Positions 25,746 through 34,279 of a DNA stretch of 64,000 bases are shown piece after piece. Both the position numbers and the translations under genes were made by a program. The stretch covers positions 310,001 through 374,000 of the forward strand of contig NZ_PCQA01000004.1 of the NCBI RefSeq assembly GCF_002979915.1, in the 5' to 3' direction. This stretch comes from Arthrobacter sp. MYb213 (GTDB lineage Bacteria; Actinomycetota; Actinomycetes; Actinomycetales; Micrococcaceae). The stretch's first letter is position 1. Each line of letters starts with the position of its first letter. Under the pieces are notes generated by a model. That model made no database searches and was not told the origin of the DNA. It was given only the letters and a program-made list of their open reading frames with translations.

Positions 25746-26060
25746 ATGACAATCTGTGCGCGCAGGACCTTCGCGGTACTTGGTTCGATATCTTTAGTTG
25801 CGCTCAATGTAGGTGTTTTCGCTTTCTACAATCTGTGGCAAATTGCTGATACCGCTGCAATCAACCTTATGGAAACAGCATCGGGAGTGAACCCGGCAGC
25901 ATTGCTTCCGCACTCTAACTTGATGTGGGTGGCCGCACATGGGTCGATCCTTGCAGTCGTGGCATTGGATGTTTTAGCGATCGCATTTGTCGCCGTGGCA
26001 TTCTCTCCCCGCCACCGGCGAAACGCTTCTGGAGTGAGAGCCGCTAGTCTCTCGTCCTGA
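25746..26060 (+). CDS. Small membrane protein, hypothetical
   Basis: 104 residues, not recognised. Two hydrophobic segments (TFAVLGSISLVALNVGVFAFY and LAVVALDVLAIAFVAVAF) flank an extracytoplasmic loop; the C terminus is basic. GAGGAATCCT precedes ATG 25746. It lies 37 bases after moaE and could be cotranscribed. It is the last gene before the accessory segment. Confidence 0.65.
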   Translation: MTICARRTFAVLGSISLVALNVGVFAFYNLWQIADTAAINLMETASGVNPAALLPHSNLMWVAAHGSILAVVALDVLAIAFVAVAFSPRHRRNASGVRAASLSS

Positions 26061-26197
26061 CTCTTCAGCCCGACTCCATTACGAACATTTGACAGTCTCG
26101 GGCCGGCATCCTCGGCGTTTCAACGGAATCATGGCCGCTCTCCAGTCGTGGATAGAAGTCCTTCTTCGTTTGGCTGGAACATAAAGATAACTGACTC

Positions 26198-26653
26198 GTG
26201 GAGCTCATTTTGTCGGGCCACCGATTCAACGATCAGGCCCAGAACAAAGACCAAGATACCGCGCGCGAACCCAATGACGTGCAGCAGGACACCGAGCGGA
26301 GTTCAAAGGGCGATCTGGAACAAGACGCAGCCGAAGCACGACAAGACGAATCAGCTCACTTGTCCAGGGGCGACGTTGCAGAAGCTGAGACTGAGAAAGA
26401 TACGAAGAACACGGCACTGGGTGAGTCGAAAGAGGTCACTGGCCAGCGTAATGATCCTGTTGACCGTCCGCTGACCGAGCACAGCCCGAGCAGCGAGAGA
26501 ATCCTTGCCGTGTGGAAGGAGAAGGGCGGGAAAGATGCCGATTTCCCCAAGCCTCCTACCACCGGTAACCCTCAGACCGCGATGAAAAACCGTAAGCGCG
26601 TGATGGCCGGTGCCTCCGCGCAGCGCACCCAGTCACAGGAGTTGTCACGATGA
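26198..26653 (+). CDS. Hydrophilic protein of a conjugative-element remnant
   Basis: Up to 151 residues, very polar and low complexity (Asp, Glu, Gln, Lys, Arg), probably disordered up to about residue 110, ending in a basic tail (MKNRKRVMAGASAQ). No domain recognised. It overlaps the DUF4913 gene by four bases (ATGA). The GTG start has no convincing ribosome site and a stop codon lies just before it, so the 5' end may have been lost at the island junction. Confidence 0.55.
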   Translation: MELILSGHRFNDQAQNKDQDTAREPNDVQQDTERSSKGDLEQDAAEARQDESAHLSRGDVAEAETEKDTKNTALGESKEVTGQRNDPVDRPLTEHSPSSERILAVWKEKGGKDADFPKPPTTGNPQTAMKNRKRVMAGASAQRTQSQELSR

Positions 26654-27102
26654 TTGGGCTTCCCCCTGAGGATGACACCACGCTGGATCTGGACGGCGAA
26701 GTGCAGGAACCACAACAGAGTCCCGCAAACGAACCGGAGGGTACAGAGGAAGAAGAGCGTCCTTTTGTGTATCAGGATGCCGAGCAATGGCTGCACGGCT
26801 ACGCGCTTCCAAGGTATCTGCGCAAGCTAGGTCCCTCAGGGCGTGCTTGGGCACCGAACTGGTATGAGTATCCGGAAGTGTATTCACTGGTGAGCGCACT
26901 GTGGGAGACGTGGGAGCAGATGCGCTGGGATGGTCCCCAGCAGATTCTGGTGTTCTATCGTGATTACTTCTACCCGTTATTCGATCGTATGACCGCGTTG
27001 GATGGCCCGTTCCACGCTTATGACAAGGTGATGCATCCAGAACTTCCCGAGATGTTCCCGGTTCAGAAGGCACCGAGCGAATACTTTCGTTCAGCGGTGT
27101 AG
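26650..27102 (+). CDS. DUF4913 domain protein
   Basis: 150 residues: an acidic N-terminal stretch, then DUF4913 (WLHGYALPRYLRK, WAPNWYEYPEVYSLVSALWETWEQMRWD, FYRDYFYPLFDRM, GPFHAY). This family is typical of actinobacterial plasmids and integrative conjugative elements, close to TraG-like genes. Function unknown. It is coupled to the preceding gene and followed by a strong terminator. Confidence 0.8.
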   Translation: MIGLPPEDDTTLDLDGEVQEPQQSPANEPEGTEEEERPFVYQDAEQWLHGYALPRYLRKLGPSGRAWAPNWYEYPEVYSLVSALWETWEQMRWDGPQQILVFYRDYFYPLFDRMTALDGPFHAYDKVMHPELPEMFPVQKAPSEYFRSAV

Positions 27103-27175
27103 AAGCACAGGACAACTCGATAGGTCGGTGGCGATTCCTTGCTGTGCTGTGCTGTGCCAAGAGCATAGAAATAAC

Positions 27176-27210
27176 GACGTAGACCCTGAATTTCCTTCAG
27201 GGTCCACGTC
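27176..27210. terminator. Bidirectional hairpin after the DUF4913 gene
   Basis: GACGT-a-GACCCTGAA pairs with TTCAGGGTC-c-ACGTC (27176-27210), loop of a few bases, between convergent genes. Confidence 0.75.
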
Positions 27211-27242
27211 CTCATTGCGGAGCTTGATAATACGGTAGTGAC

Positions 27243-27662
27243 TCAGTCGTCGTAGCCGAAGGCTATTCTGGATCCTTTGCCAACTTCCATTAATGTCAGG
27301 TCCACGGACTTATCAGGTTGATCAGCATACACATGGTAGAAGTGTGCTGGGCCGCCGCGCTCGAACTCGACCATCGTGAAGTTGGAAGAGGTGACTTCTG
27401 CCGAATCCATGTCGGTCTTCAGCGCAGCTAGCTGTGTGTTCATGACTGTTTCGTCTAATTTGTCCATGATCACTGAACACGCTTTGTCATAGTCAATGGT
27501 TTCTGCAGCTTCAAGTAGTATTCGAACTGCTTCCTGAGGCTCGCTGATGGGTTTTCCTCTGTCGCAAGCCTGCTGCCTATCGGCTGAGCATCCTGTTGCC
27601 GAAAAAGTTAGCGGCAGGAGCAACAGTGGGGCAATAATCTTTGAGAAGAGTTTTTTGTTCAC
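27243..27662 (-). CDS. Putative lipoprotein of the accessory segment
   Basis: About 139 residues from GTG 27662, which has AAAGG eight bases upstream; the TTG at 27677 does not. VNKKLFSKIIAPLLLLPLTFSATGC is a lipoprotein signal with the Cys near residue 25. The mature part has an EAVRILLEAAETIDYDKACSVI segment and a beta-rich C terminus, loosely like small ligand-binding or transport-associated lipoproteins. Not recognised. The local DNA is richer in A+T than the backbone. Confidence 0.65.
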   Translation of the reverse strand: MNKKLFSKIIAPLLLLPLTFSATGCSADRQQACDRGKPISEPQEAVRILLEAAETIDYDKACSVIMDKLDETVMNTQLAALKTDMDSAEVTSSNFTMVEFERGGPAHFYHVYADQPDKSVDLTLMEVGKGSRIAFGYDD

Positions 27663-28052
27663 AAATGACCTTTGCAAATTGAATGAGCTGTAGGACTAGA
27701 TCCTATGCGCGTACCAAGTTACATTCACCGGTTTTAGCTCAGTGAATGGCTTTTTCAACATAGAGTTGCCGTGGTACGAGCGGTTCGGGACCCCCCTGCT
27801 ACCGATGTGTCGAGGCATCGCATCATTTAATTACTTTTTCCGCGTTAAGGGCGGGATCAGAAGGGGATATTAACCAGATTGAGAGTGACTGGATTGATGA
27901 AAAGAACTCGCTCAGTAACGTACACGTGATGATTCGATTCCACCGCTACAGCGATTGAAGCGCAGGTGCGGTCATGGATTTTTGATCACAAAACCTGACT
28001 GGCTTGTGATCGATATTTAAAATCAGGCCCGTATCCAATTTTGATTGAAATT
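27663..28052. other. AT-rich intergenic stretch
   Basis: About 390 bases without a supported gene. It contains an 8-bp hairpin, GATCACAA (27984-27991) with TTGTGATC (28004-28011). Composition is visibly AT-rich compared with the flanking moa genes. Confidence 0.55.
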
Positions 28053-28093
28053 AAAAATGGCCAAATCAGCTTGTAAGTGACTTGACCATTTTT
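28053..28093 (-). terminator. Intrinsic terminator of the exported-protein gene pair
   Basis: AAAAATGG (28053-28060) pairs with CCATTTTT (28086-28093), the stem continuing through CAA/TTG and TCA/TGA with mismatches. On the minus strand it ends in a T tract, nine bases past the stop of the 28102 gene. Confidence 0.8.
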
Positions 28094-28101
28094 AACGAGC
28101 T

Positions 28102-28668
28102 TTATTTAATTGATTCGAGCACTGAGATCATTTCATTTTCTGGAATCGAATTAATGTTTCTATTTTCGGTGTTAATTTGATACATTTTTTCAGCAGCTGG
28201 AGCGTAAAGTATCCGTAACGATTTAGCTTCCGGGTTTTCTGTTGTAAGTACTACGCTCTCGGAGCCGTTTACGTCGACAGTGGAACGTTGATCGGTGGGA
28301 AATTCCTGAACGTTAACCTCATCCGGAAAGGGACGTATCAGTTCCTTAGCAACAAGGTCGTACGATGCTGCATTCTGATTCTTGTAAACAAGGGTTAGTT
28401 GCTTCGGGTTACTATCCTGCGGGGGAAATTGTGTAACCAAGACACGATCCAACTGGTAAGAGTCCGGTACATATGAAGGTGTGGAAACGTTGTAACCAAG
28501 ATCTTCTAAGGCCTGGTTTAGCTCATTCGGTTTGTATGTGCGTTCCTCCACTGTGACTGGCCCTCTTGTCATGCTGATGGCTAGCCAAACAAGTACGCCG
28601 ATCACTACGGCGAGAAGAAGAAATAATCGATTTTTCTTGGTTTTCACCTGAATCATCTTCCGGTTCAT
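28102..28668 (-). CDS. Single-pass membrane-anchored protein, DUF4367-like
   Basis: About 188 residues. After a basic N terminus (KTKKNR) comes one membrane helix (LFLLLAVVIGVLVWLAI), then an exported domain. PSYVPDSYQLDRVLVTQF, QLTLVYKN and VDVNGSESVVL resemble the DUF4367 pattern; this is tentative. Its start overlaps the end of the next upstream gene (ATG 28668, with later ATG/GTG alternatives at 28656 and 28647), so the two are probably one unit. AT-rich codon choice. Confidence 0.65.
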   Translation of the reverse strand: MNRKMIQVKTKKNRLFLLLAVVIGVLVWLAISMTRGPVTVEERTYKPNELNQALEDLGYNVSTPSYVPDSYQLDRVLVTQFPPQDSNPKQLTLVYKNQNAASYDLVAKELIRPFPDEVNVQEFPTDQRSTVDVNGSESVVLTTENPEAKSLRILYAPAAEKMYQINTENRNINSIPENEMISVLESIK

Positions 28669-28675
28669 TTGTGGA

Positions 28676-29740
28676 TTAGTCAACAAGAAAGTCTTCCAAG
28701 GGTGGGAACTTGCCAGTTTTGCCGATTATGTCAGTGTAATCAAAGCTCACAAAATCATGGCCGTCGCTCACCTTATTCAATGAAAATTTGAACTTTACGG
28801 TATCCCCGGGTGCGAACTGTTGGGTGTGATCGCCACTGAAAGGGAGCTCTACGGGTGTGCGTGCATCGTTGAAGTAGAAGAAAGTTGCGTCACTTTCTTG
28901 ATCGAACTTGATATCGCTAATCGTGTCCGAAACTGTGACAGAGTCATTAGCTGACAGGCTCTTTGGGACGTCAATTAGTGAATCTTGTTCACGATCATAG
29001 AATTCTTCGTAGAGTTCGCTAAATGTCAGGCTCGCGTCAGCTGACTTCATGAACTTCCGCGCCTTGTCCGAGGAGCGAAGATGAGATTCTGACGGCTTTA
29101 GATACATTTTGTCTTGAACTTGCGCGAAATCTGGTTCTTGCGTAGCCGGATCTGCGTTAAGGGAGCGAAGCGACTTAGTGCCGTAGTGATAGTAGGCAAC
29201 CCATATGCGCCACTTATGCGAGGAAGTAGAATTATATGAGGCAATGTAGTTCCCTGTTTTGCCACTTCCAACTGTGTAGGTGCTGTACTGATTGTGCCCT
29301 ACAGTTCGGTTGATCAGCTTAGAAGAGCCCTTGCGTAGTACCACGCCGATTTTTCCTGTGTAGAAAAGCTGTTGGGAATTCCCCCACATCTCAATTTTGT
29401 GCCCGGCCTTCTGAGCGAAAACCTTTTTGTCAACCGTGTTGACTCCGTTGCTTCCCTTGTTGAAACTAACGCTCCCTGGGGTTGATGTTGCCCTGGAGCC
29501 ATTATCGGAAAACGTAGCTTTGTGCTTTACAGGTGATTTCGTGTTAGCCAAGATGTATTCGAATGCCGCCATCATGACACTCTTCCATCCGATCAGTGCT
29601 ACTGAGCCAACATCGGGTTCAACTGCTTCCACCTGTGGCTTTATGGTCTCGGCATGAGCCGGAGCAACTCCGACCCCGGATGCTATAAGCGCCGCAATAC
29701 TGGTGGATGTTACTAAGGTTTTCAGTTTTTTGTTTTTCAT
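28676..29740 (-). CDS. Secreted protein of unknown function
   Basis: About 354 residues. ATG 29740 has GAGGAAAATC upstream. A Sec signal (MKNKKLKTLVTSTSIAALIASGVGVAPAHA-E) is followed by a Tyr/Ser/Gly-rich region (about residues 40-170, including HKWRIWVAYYHYG). A C-terminal region has a beta-rich segment (DSVTVSDTISDIKF, APGDTVKFKFSLNKV). No Cys and no anchor, so probably released. No family recognised. Upstream gene of the pair with 28102. Confidence 0.65.
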   Translation of the reverse strand: MKNKKLKTLVTSTSIAALIASGVGVAPAHAETIKPQVEAVEPDVGSVALIGWKSVMMAAFEYILANTKSPVKHKATFSDNGSRATSTPGSVSFNKGSNGVNTVDKKVFAQKAGHKIEMWGNSQQLFYTGKIGVVLRKGSSKLINRTVGHNQYSTYTVGSGKTGNYIASYNSTSSHKWRIWVAYYHYGTKSLRSLNADPATQEPDFAQVQDKMYLKPSESHLRSSDKARKFMKSADASLTFSELYEEFYDREQDSLIDVPKSLSANDSVTVSDTISDIKFDQESDATFFYFNDARTPVELPFSGDHTQQFAPGDTVKFKFSLNKVSDGHDFVSFDYTDIIGKTGKFPPLEDFLVD

Positions 29741-30013
29741 GATTTTCCTCATTCGATAGAGATATTAATGAAAGAGCGACTACTTTTAATGGGAAATCGG
29801 CGCGGGGTGCCTTGTAGGAAAGCATGTCAGATAAGTTTTCACTAAATCATCTGAAACTTTCAGTAGTCTATGTTTGATTCTTGTTTGCGTCAATGTAATT
29901 TTGGTGTATTTATATTAATTTGTTGAAGTAGGATTCCTGCCTACCGTGAATATATCGAACTATCGGGCGGAATTTTTCAAGTCAAACGGTACCAACAAGA
30001 GTCTAAATAACTA

Positions 30014-31006
30014 TCATGCGGCCTGAACTGCCCGATCTTTCGGATTGTTAATCCACGCAGCTTCAGGCATCGCTAAGATCTTCGGATCCTGCGACGTACT
30101 AAAGCGTTCAGGATGCCGCGCACGAGCCGCCGCCAACGTTTGTGAACGCTTCGCAGCGACCGAATCAGCCAACCCAAAATGAACGTCCGCTGGCGTATGC
30201 AACCCGATCCCCGAATGCTGATGATCCTGGTTGTACCACTGCACGAATTCACTTATAAACTGTCTTGCGTCACCCAACGAAGAGAAACGTTCAGGGAACT
30301 GAGGAGCATACTTCAACGTCTTGAACAACGACTCGCTGTAGGGGTTATCATTGCTCACTCGCGGCCGCGAATGCGATCTAGTCACCTCTAAATCAGCGAG
30401 CAAAGCCGCGACCGTCTTCGAGGTCATACTCGTTCCACGGTCAGCATGAACCACCTGTGGAATCCCATGAACACCAAAGATTTCCTTCATCATCTCTACT
30501 GCTAGCAGGCCGGACTCGGTAGCGTGCACGTGCGCGCCAACGATATACCGTGAATAAATATCGACCATCAAATAGCAGTCAAAGTACTGACCCTTCACCG
30601 GACCAGCCAGTTTCGTAATATCCCAAGAATAAACTTGACCTGGTGCATTAGCTTCCAGCTCTGGGATCGCACGCGGCTTATGCCTCGCCAACCGGCGGCG
30701 TTCCTTGACCAGCCGATTCTCATTCAGCACCCGATAAAACGTCGATAAAGAACCCAAATATTCTCCTTCATCGAGTAACTTTGCATAGACCTGCATCGGG
30801 GCCATATCCACACATTCAGGGCTGTTCAAAGCGTCAAGAATCGCAGCCCGCTCAGCATCAGTGAGCTTGTTCGGCGGTGCTGGACGCGGAGCATCTTGCG
30901 GTTTGCTCGGCTTGCGGTTCATCGTGGTGCGTGAAACACCGACCATCTCAGCGGCGTTACGTTGCGGGATTTTGATGGCCAGCAGCTGTCGGTAGGCGCG
31001 CTTCAT
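30014..31006 (-). CDS. IS3-family transposase OrfB (DDE integrase)
   Basis: 330 residues. An N-terminal HTH region (PQRNAAEMVGVSRTTMNRKP) precedes an rve integrase core. Acidic residues are visible in VYSWDITKLAG, VVHADRGTSMTSK and NPYSESLFKTLKY. The C-terminal SGIGLHTPADVHFG is the usual IS3 ending. ATG 31006 overlaps the orfA stop as ATGA after an A-rich run (AAGAAGAAATGA), compatible with coupling or a programmed frameshift. Confidence 0.9.
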   Translation of the reverse strand: MKRAYRQLLAIKIPQRNAAEMVGVSRTTMNRKPSKPQDAPRPAPPNKLTDAERAAILDALNSPECVDMAPMQVYAKLLDEGEYLGSLSTFYRVLNENRLVKERRRLARHKPRAIPELEANAPGQVYSWDITKLAGPVKGQYFDCYLMVDIYSRYIVGAHVHATESGLLAVEMMKEIFGVHGIPQVVHADRGTSMTSKTVAALLADLEVTRSHSRPRVSNDNPYSESLFKTLKYAPQFPERFSSLGDARQFISEFVQWYNQDHQHSGIGLHTPADVHFGLADSVAAKRSQTLAAARARHPERFSTSQDPKILAMPEAAWINNPKDRAVQAA

Positions 31007-31395
31007 TTCTTCTTGGACTTCGGTTCGTCCTGTGACTCGTTGATGGCGTTCTCGAAGAACGCCGAGAGTTTTCCCATGATGTTTAGGGCATCCTCGGTTT
31101 TCTTCCACTTGTCCTCGCTCACCTCTAACTGGCGGCGCAGGCGGGCAATTTCGGCCTGTTCGGCGCTGAGCTTGCCAATACGGGCTCCAGCTGCTTTGCC
31201 TTCCAGCACGCCTGCGTCGCGTAGCTTGCGCCATTCGGCGATGTGAGAGGAATACACGCCATGTTCACGCAGGTAGGCGCCGCCTTTTTGCTTGGCGATA
31301 GCTTCCTCGTAACCGGCTAACAGTTCAAGTTTCTCGGTGGGGTTGAATGTTCTGCGTCGGGACGGTCCACCGGCGCGCGGTCCTGGAGTAGTCAT
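31003..31395 (-). CDS. IS3-family OrfA (helix-turn-helix)
   Basis: About 130 residues from ATG 31395 (an in-frame start at 31437 would lie outside the element). RRRTFNPTEKLELLAGYEEAIAKQKGGAYLREHGVYSSHIAEWRKL is the HTH_Tnp_1-type DNA-binding part; SAEQAEIARLRRQLEVSEDKWKKTEDALNIMGKL is the leucine-zipper region. It ends PKSKKK at the orfB start. Confidence 0.85.
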   Translation of the reverse strand: MTTPGPRAGGPSRRRTFNPTEKLELLAGYEEAIAKQKGGAYLREHGVYSSHIAEWRKLRDAGVLEGKAAGARIGKLSAEQAEIARLRRQLEVSEDKWKKTEDALNIMGKLSAFFENAINESQDEPKSKKK

Positions 31396-31424
31396 ACGAC
31401 TATCTTGTCCCATTTGGGTTGTGG

Positions 31425-32358
31425 CTAGGTCAGACATTGAGGATGATTTCCTGGTTCTTGCCCTACGTGCTGGGGTGTTTTTGCTGTGTGTCGTTGGTAC
31501 CGTTCAAGCCTGACACGTAGGGGGGTTGCGATGCCCTCGTAGTATTCCATTGAATCTTTAATGTCCTGGGCATAAGGCTTAGACGAGTAGTGCTGTAGAT
31601 CGATCAATCCGGCTGGCATGCCGGAGCTGGTGAGAATGGCACGGCCTCGAGGTAGTGCCGCGAGGTCGGACACGTCCATGATTTTTTCGCGCTGCATAGA
31701 GCTAGATACCGACCGCCCGCTCTTGCTGCTGGTGCTGGATGATTGTTTGAGCACGTCGCGTTCGCCTACGAGCTGGGAGAGGAACGGCAGGAACTTATCG
31801 TCAGAAAGACCAGATCCTGCGACGCGAATATTGGCTGCGCCCCAGAGCTTGTTCATGCCCTTCTCGCCGTAAGCTTCCACAACTTGGCTGTAGGACTGGA
31901 AAAACGTGGAGACGATGATGCCACGGGAGCCGTAGTGGGAATACACGTCGGGCAGTTCGCGCCAACGCACCACGTTTGCCGCCTCATCCAATACAGTCAT
32001 CAGGGGACGTTTGAGTCGCCCGCCAGGCTGTAGCGCTGCGGTCTTTTCCGCTTCGGTCATCACAGCCATGACCAGGGCAGCGGTGATGGCACGAGCAGAT
32101 CCACCGCCTTCTTTCGATACCAGATACAAGGTATCTGTGCCGGTAGCTAATTTACGATGATCAAATTCGGCACGCTGCGAGCCGTTGTGGCGAATCCACG
32201 GAATGACTTTCTCATAGGAGAGTACGTTAACCCACAGGTAACTTGTGCCGTACGCGCCGTCGCGCTGATTCTAAGTGGGCTTCTGGATCTTGCGCGCATA
32301 TGAACGCATCGGTGATTGGACGCTGGACTACCGTAGCGGCAAAGTGCAGATGCGGGAG
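31425..32358 (-). pseudogene. TraG/TraD-type coupling protein, C-terminal remnant
   Basis: The intact part (32129-31425, 234 residues) has the TraG/TrwB C-terminal region: LYLVSKEGGGSARAITAALV, Walker-B-like LMTVLDEAANVVRW, STFFQSYSQVVEAYG, LPRGRAILTSSGMPAGLIDLQHY. Coding resemblance continues upstream: GTDTLY and YLWVNVLSYEKVIPWIRHNGSQRAEF in frame, then after a frame change near 32265 TVVQRPITDAFICAQDPEAHLESARR. The Walker A half is gone. IS3 insertion abuts the 3' end. A dead type IV coupling protein gene. Confidence 0.75.
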
Positions 32359-32610
32359 TCACCGCTTCCCACCTGACTCGAAATGGGCATCCTGTTTAGT
32401 ACCCGCACCGGGTTCGAAGGTCTCCTACTCGGAAATGATGTCGGGGAGCCTGTCGTCGATTTCCTCCGCCATGTATTCGATGCTCCGGTCTCCGACCTTC
32501 CCTCCAGCCCGGCGACTGACCGTCATGGGGCTGGGAATCCGGCCAACGGCCACAGAAGCGTTGTCGTTATTTGTTTGCCCGATGCGCCCAACACGCAGCT
32601 GCGCGCTTCG
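32359..32610 (-). pseudogene. Unidentified coding remnant at the island edge
   Basis: The minus strand reads RSAQLRVGRIGQTNNDNAS, then PSPMTVSRRAGGKVGDRSIEYMAEEIDDRLPDIISE, an in-frame TAG, and ETFEPGAGTKQDAHFESGGKR before a TGA. Composition and continuity suggest real coding sequence interrupted by the TAG. It begins directly at the stop codon of the WYL regulator gene, which probably marks the right edge of the accessory segment. Not identified; probably another conjugation-gene fragment. Confidence 0.4.
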
Positions 32611-33567
32611 TTATTCACAGGAAGCAAGGAGGAGGTTAGAAATCCATGAATCTAGGAGCGCGCGCAATTCCTCAGGTTGTACATCGCTGACCTTGGCCTC
32701 ACTCATCGCCAGACCAAAAGCTGCCCAGCGCAGATCCATATTCTCCGTGCGCACAAGGCAACTTTCCTCATCGATCTGCTGGATCTGAAACCAACGACCG
32801 ATGAGTGGCTCCAGCTTTTGCGCACTGGCGTGAATCCGCGCGCTTACTTCGGGTTGCCCACTGCCGCGCAACCCTGCGCGTACGAATCCCGCAGCATCGC
32901 CGCCTGGCACTTGTCGGGGCGTGAAACGCAACGCCCTGGGCGAGGGATTCTGCGCGCGGTCCACGCGGAAGCTACGCCAATCATCGCGGTCCAGATCAAA
33001 AGCCACCAGGTAGTAGCGGTTGCCCACATTCACCAGCTGGACCGGCTCTACCCTGCGCGAGCTCGCGCTTCCTTTGGCGTCCTGGTAATCGAAGGAGATT
33101 CGTTCATGGTCGCGACAGGCCTGGGCAAAAGCAACAAGTACCCCGGGATCCACTGGATCGGGTATGGAGGACTGTGAATTGAGCGGGACAGTGCTCGTGG
33201 TCAGGGCTTGCGCGCGCTGCCGTAATCTGGCTGGAAGCACCGGCACAACTTTGCCCATTGCCCTCAACGCGGCCTCGGCTAGCGTAGAAGATCCGCCGTG
33301 AACGGTGGACTGCAATGCGACTACCAGTGCCACGGCTTCCTCGTCGTCAAGCACCAACGGTGGCAGCGCGGTACCGGATGCCAACTGATAGCCACCGCCC
33401 ACGCCACGATCAGCCTGCACCGGATACCCCAGTTCGCGTAGCCTGTCGATGTCTCGGCGCACGGTGCGCAAGCTGACATTCAGGCGTTCGGCCAGCTCGT
33501 CTCCGGACCAATAACGATGGGTCTGTAGAAGTGAGAGCAAACGCAAAAATCTGGTGCTGGTACTCAT
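32611..33567 (-). CDS. WYL-domain transcriptional regulator (YafY type)
   Basis: About 318 residues from ATG 33567. The N-terminal HTH_11 is RFLRLLSLLQTHRYWSGDELAERLNVSLRTVRRDIDRLRELGYPV. The WYL domain has RISFDYQDAKGSASSRRVEPVQLVNVGNRYYLVAFDLDRDDWRSFRVDR, and a WCX-like C terminus follows. A longer frame to 33612 lacks a ribosome site. Divergent from the DinB gene with about 100 bases between; this pairing is common and suggests it regulates that gene. Confidence 0.9.
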   Translation of the reverse strand: MSTSTRFLRLLSLLQTHRYWSGDELAERLNVSLRTVRRDIDRLRELGYPVQADRGVGGGYQLASGTALPPLVLDDEEAVALVVALQSTVHGGSSTLAEAALRAMGKVVPVLPARLRQRAQALTTSTVPLNSQSSIPDPVDPGVLVAFAQACRDHERISFDYQDAKGSASSRRVEPVQLVNVGNRYYLVAFDLDRDDWRSFRVDRAQNPSPRALRFTPRQVPGGDAAGFVRAGLRGSGQPEVSARIHASAQKLEPLIGRWFQIQQIDEESCLVRTENMDLRWAAFGLAMSEAKVSDVQPEELRALLDSWISNLLLASCE

Positions 33568-33671
33568 GCAATAATTCTGCCTTGATTTAGGACAAAAACT
33601 GGCACTTAACACTCATATTCTGGGTATTACCAGCTGGAAATACCGGCTGCAGCTTATGCCAGGAGGCAATT

Positions 33672-34217
33672 ATGAGCACCATGGCCATCACCAACACCAC
33701 CCTGAGTGGCGAACGCGCCGACCTGTTCCAGGCACTGGCCAATGCCAGGCATTTCCTGCGGTTCACCGTCCAAGGTCTGACCGACGAACAGGCAGTGCAG
33801 CGCACTACGGCCAGCGAGCTGACCCTTGGCGGATTGATCAAGCATGTGAATGCCGTGGAAAAGCAGTGGCAGGGATTCATCGTCAAGGGCCGCGCCGCCA
33901 TGGCCTGGGACGGCGCGGATTTCAGCCAGATGCCACCGGAAGCCATCGAAGCCTTCCATAGCGAATTCCACATGCAGCCCGGCGAAACTCTGGATGCGCT
34001 GCTGGAAAACTATGCGCTGATTGCCGACCGCACCGATGCCCTCTTGGCTGAGGCAGACCTGGACACCGTACATGAGCTCCCATCGGCTCCGTGGTTCGTC
34101 GACACCCACTGGTCGGTTCGCCGCACCTTACTGCACATCATCTCCGAAACCACCCAGCATTCAGGACATGCAGACATCATTCGCGAGTCATTGGACGGGC
34201 AGAAAACGATGGGCTAG
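33672..34217 (+). CDS. DinB-superfamily protein
   Basis: 181 residues, four-helix-bundle DinB/DUF664-type. Metal-ligand histidines are suggested by GGLIKHVNAVEKQW, WSVRRTLLHIISETTQHSGHADIIRE. Ribosome site GGAGG. The family includes thiol- or metal-dependent enzymes and stress-related proteins of mostly unknown substrate. Divergent from the WYL regulator. Confidence 0.85.
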   Translation: MSTMAITNTTLSGERADLFQALANARHFLRFTVQGLTDEQAVQRTTASELTLGGLIKHVNAVEKQWQGFIVKGRAAMAWDGADFSQMPPEAIEAFHSEFHMQPGETLDALLENYALIADRTDALLAEADLDTVHELPSAPWFVDTHWSVRRTLLHIISETTQHSGHADIIRESLDGQKTMG

Positions 34218-34250
34218 TACGGGATCCAACATCATCTCAACCCATCGACA

Positions 34251-34270
34251 ATGTCACCGTACGGTGACAT
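34251..34270. promoter_or_regulatory. 20-bp perfect palindrome before the HTH/nucleotidyltransferase pair
   Basis: ATGTCACCGTACGGTGACAT is fully self-complementary and ends 9 bases before the start codon at 34280. Occupation by a dimeric regulator would block transcription or translation start, so it is the probable autoregulatory site of the HTH protein. Confidence 0.75.
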
Positions 34271-34279
34271 GATGGGATT

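Larger units (their letters stand above)
29978..31421 (-). mobile_element. IS3-family insertion sequence
   Basis: A two-gene element (orfA, orfB) about 1.44 kb long. Approximate terminal inverted repeats are CAAGTCAAACGGTAC (29978-29992) and, read on the minus strand, CAACCCAAATGGGAC (31421-31407), matching at 11 of 15 positions. Exact ends and target duplication are not resolved. One end falls four bases from the stop codon of the TraG remnant. Both frames are intact, so it may be mobile. Confidence 0.8.

Noticed and set aside
26148-26474. Alternative reading frame overlapping the hydrophilic island protein
   Set aside because: The 26198-26653 frame is coupled to the DUF4913 gene by ATGA and is longer; the alternative has no such support.
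32243-32788. A 181-codon plus-strand frame across the island edge
   Set aside because: It is the antisense of the traG/unknown remnants and of the WYL gene end.
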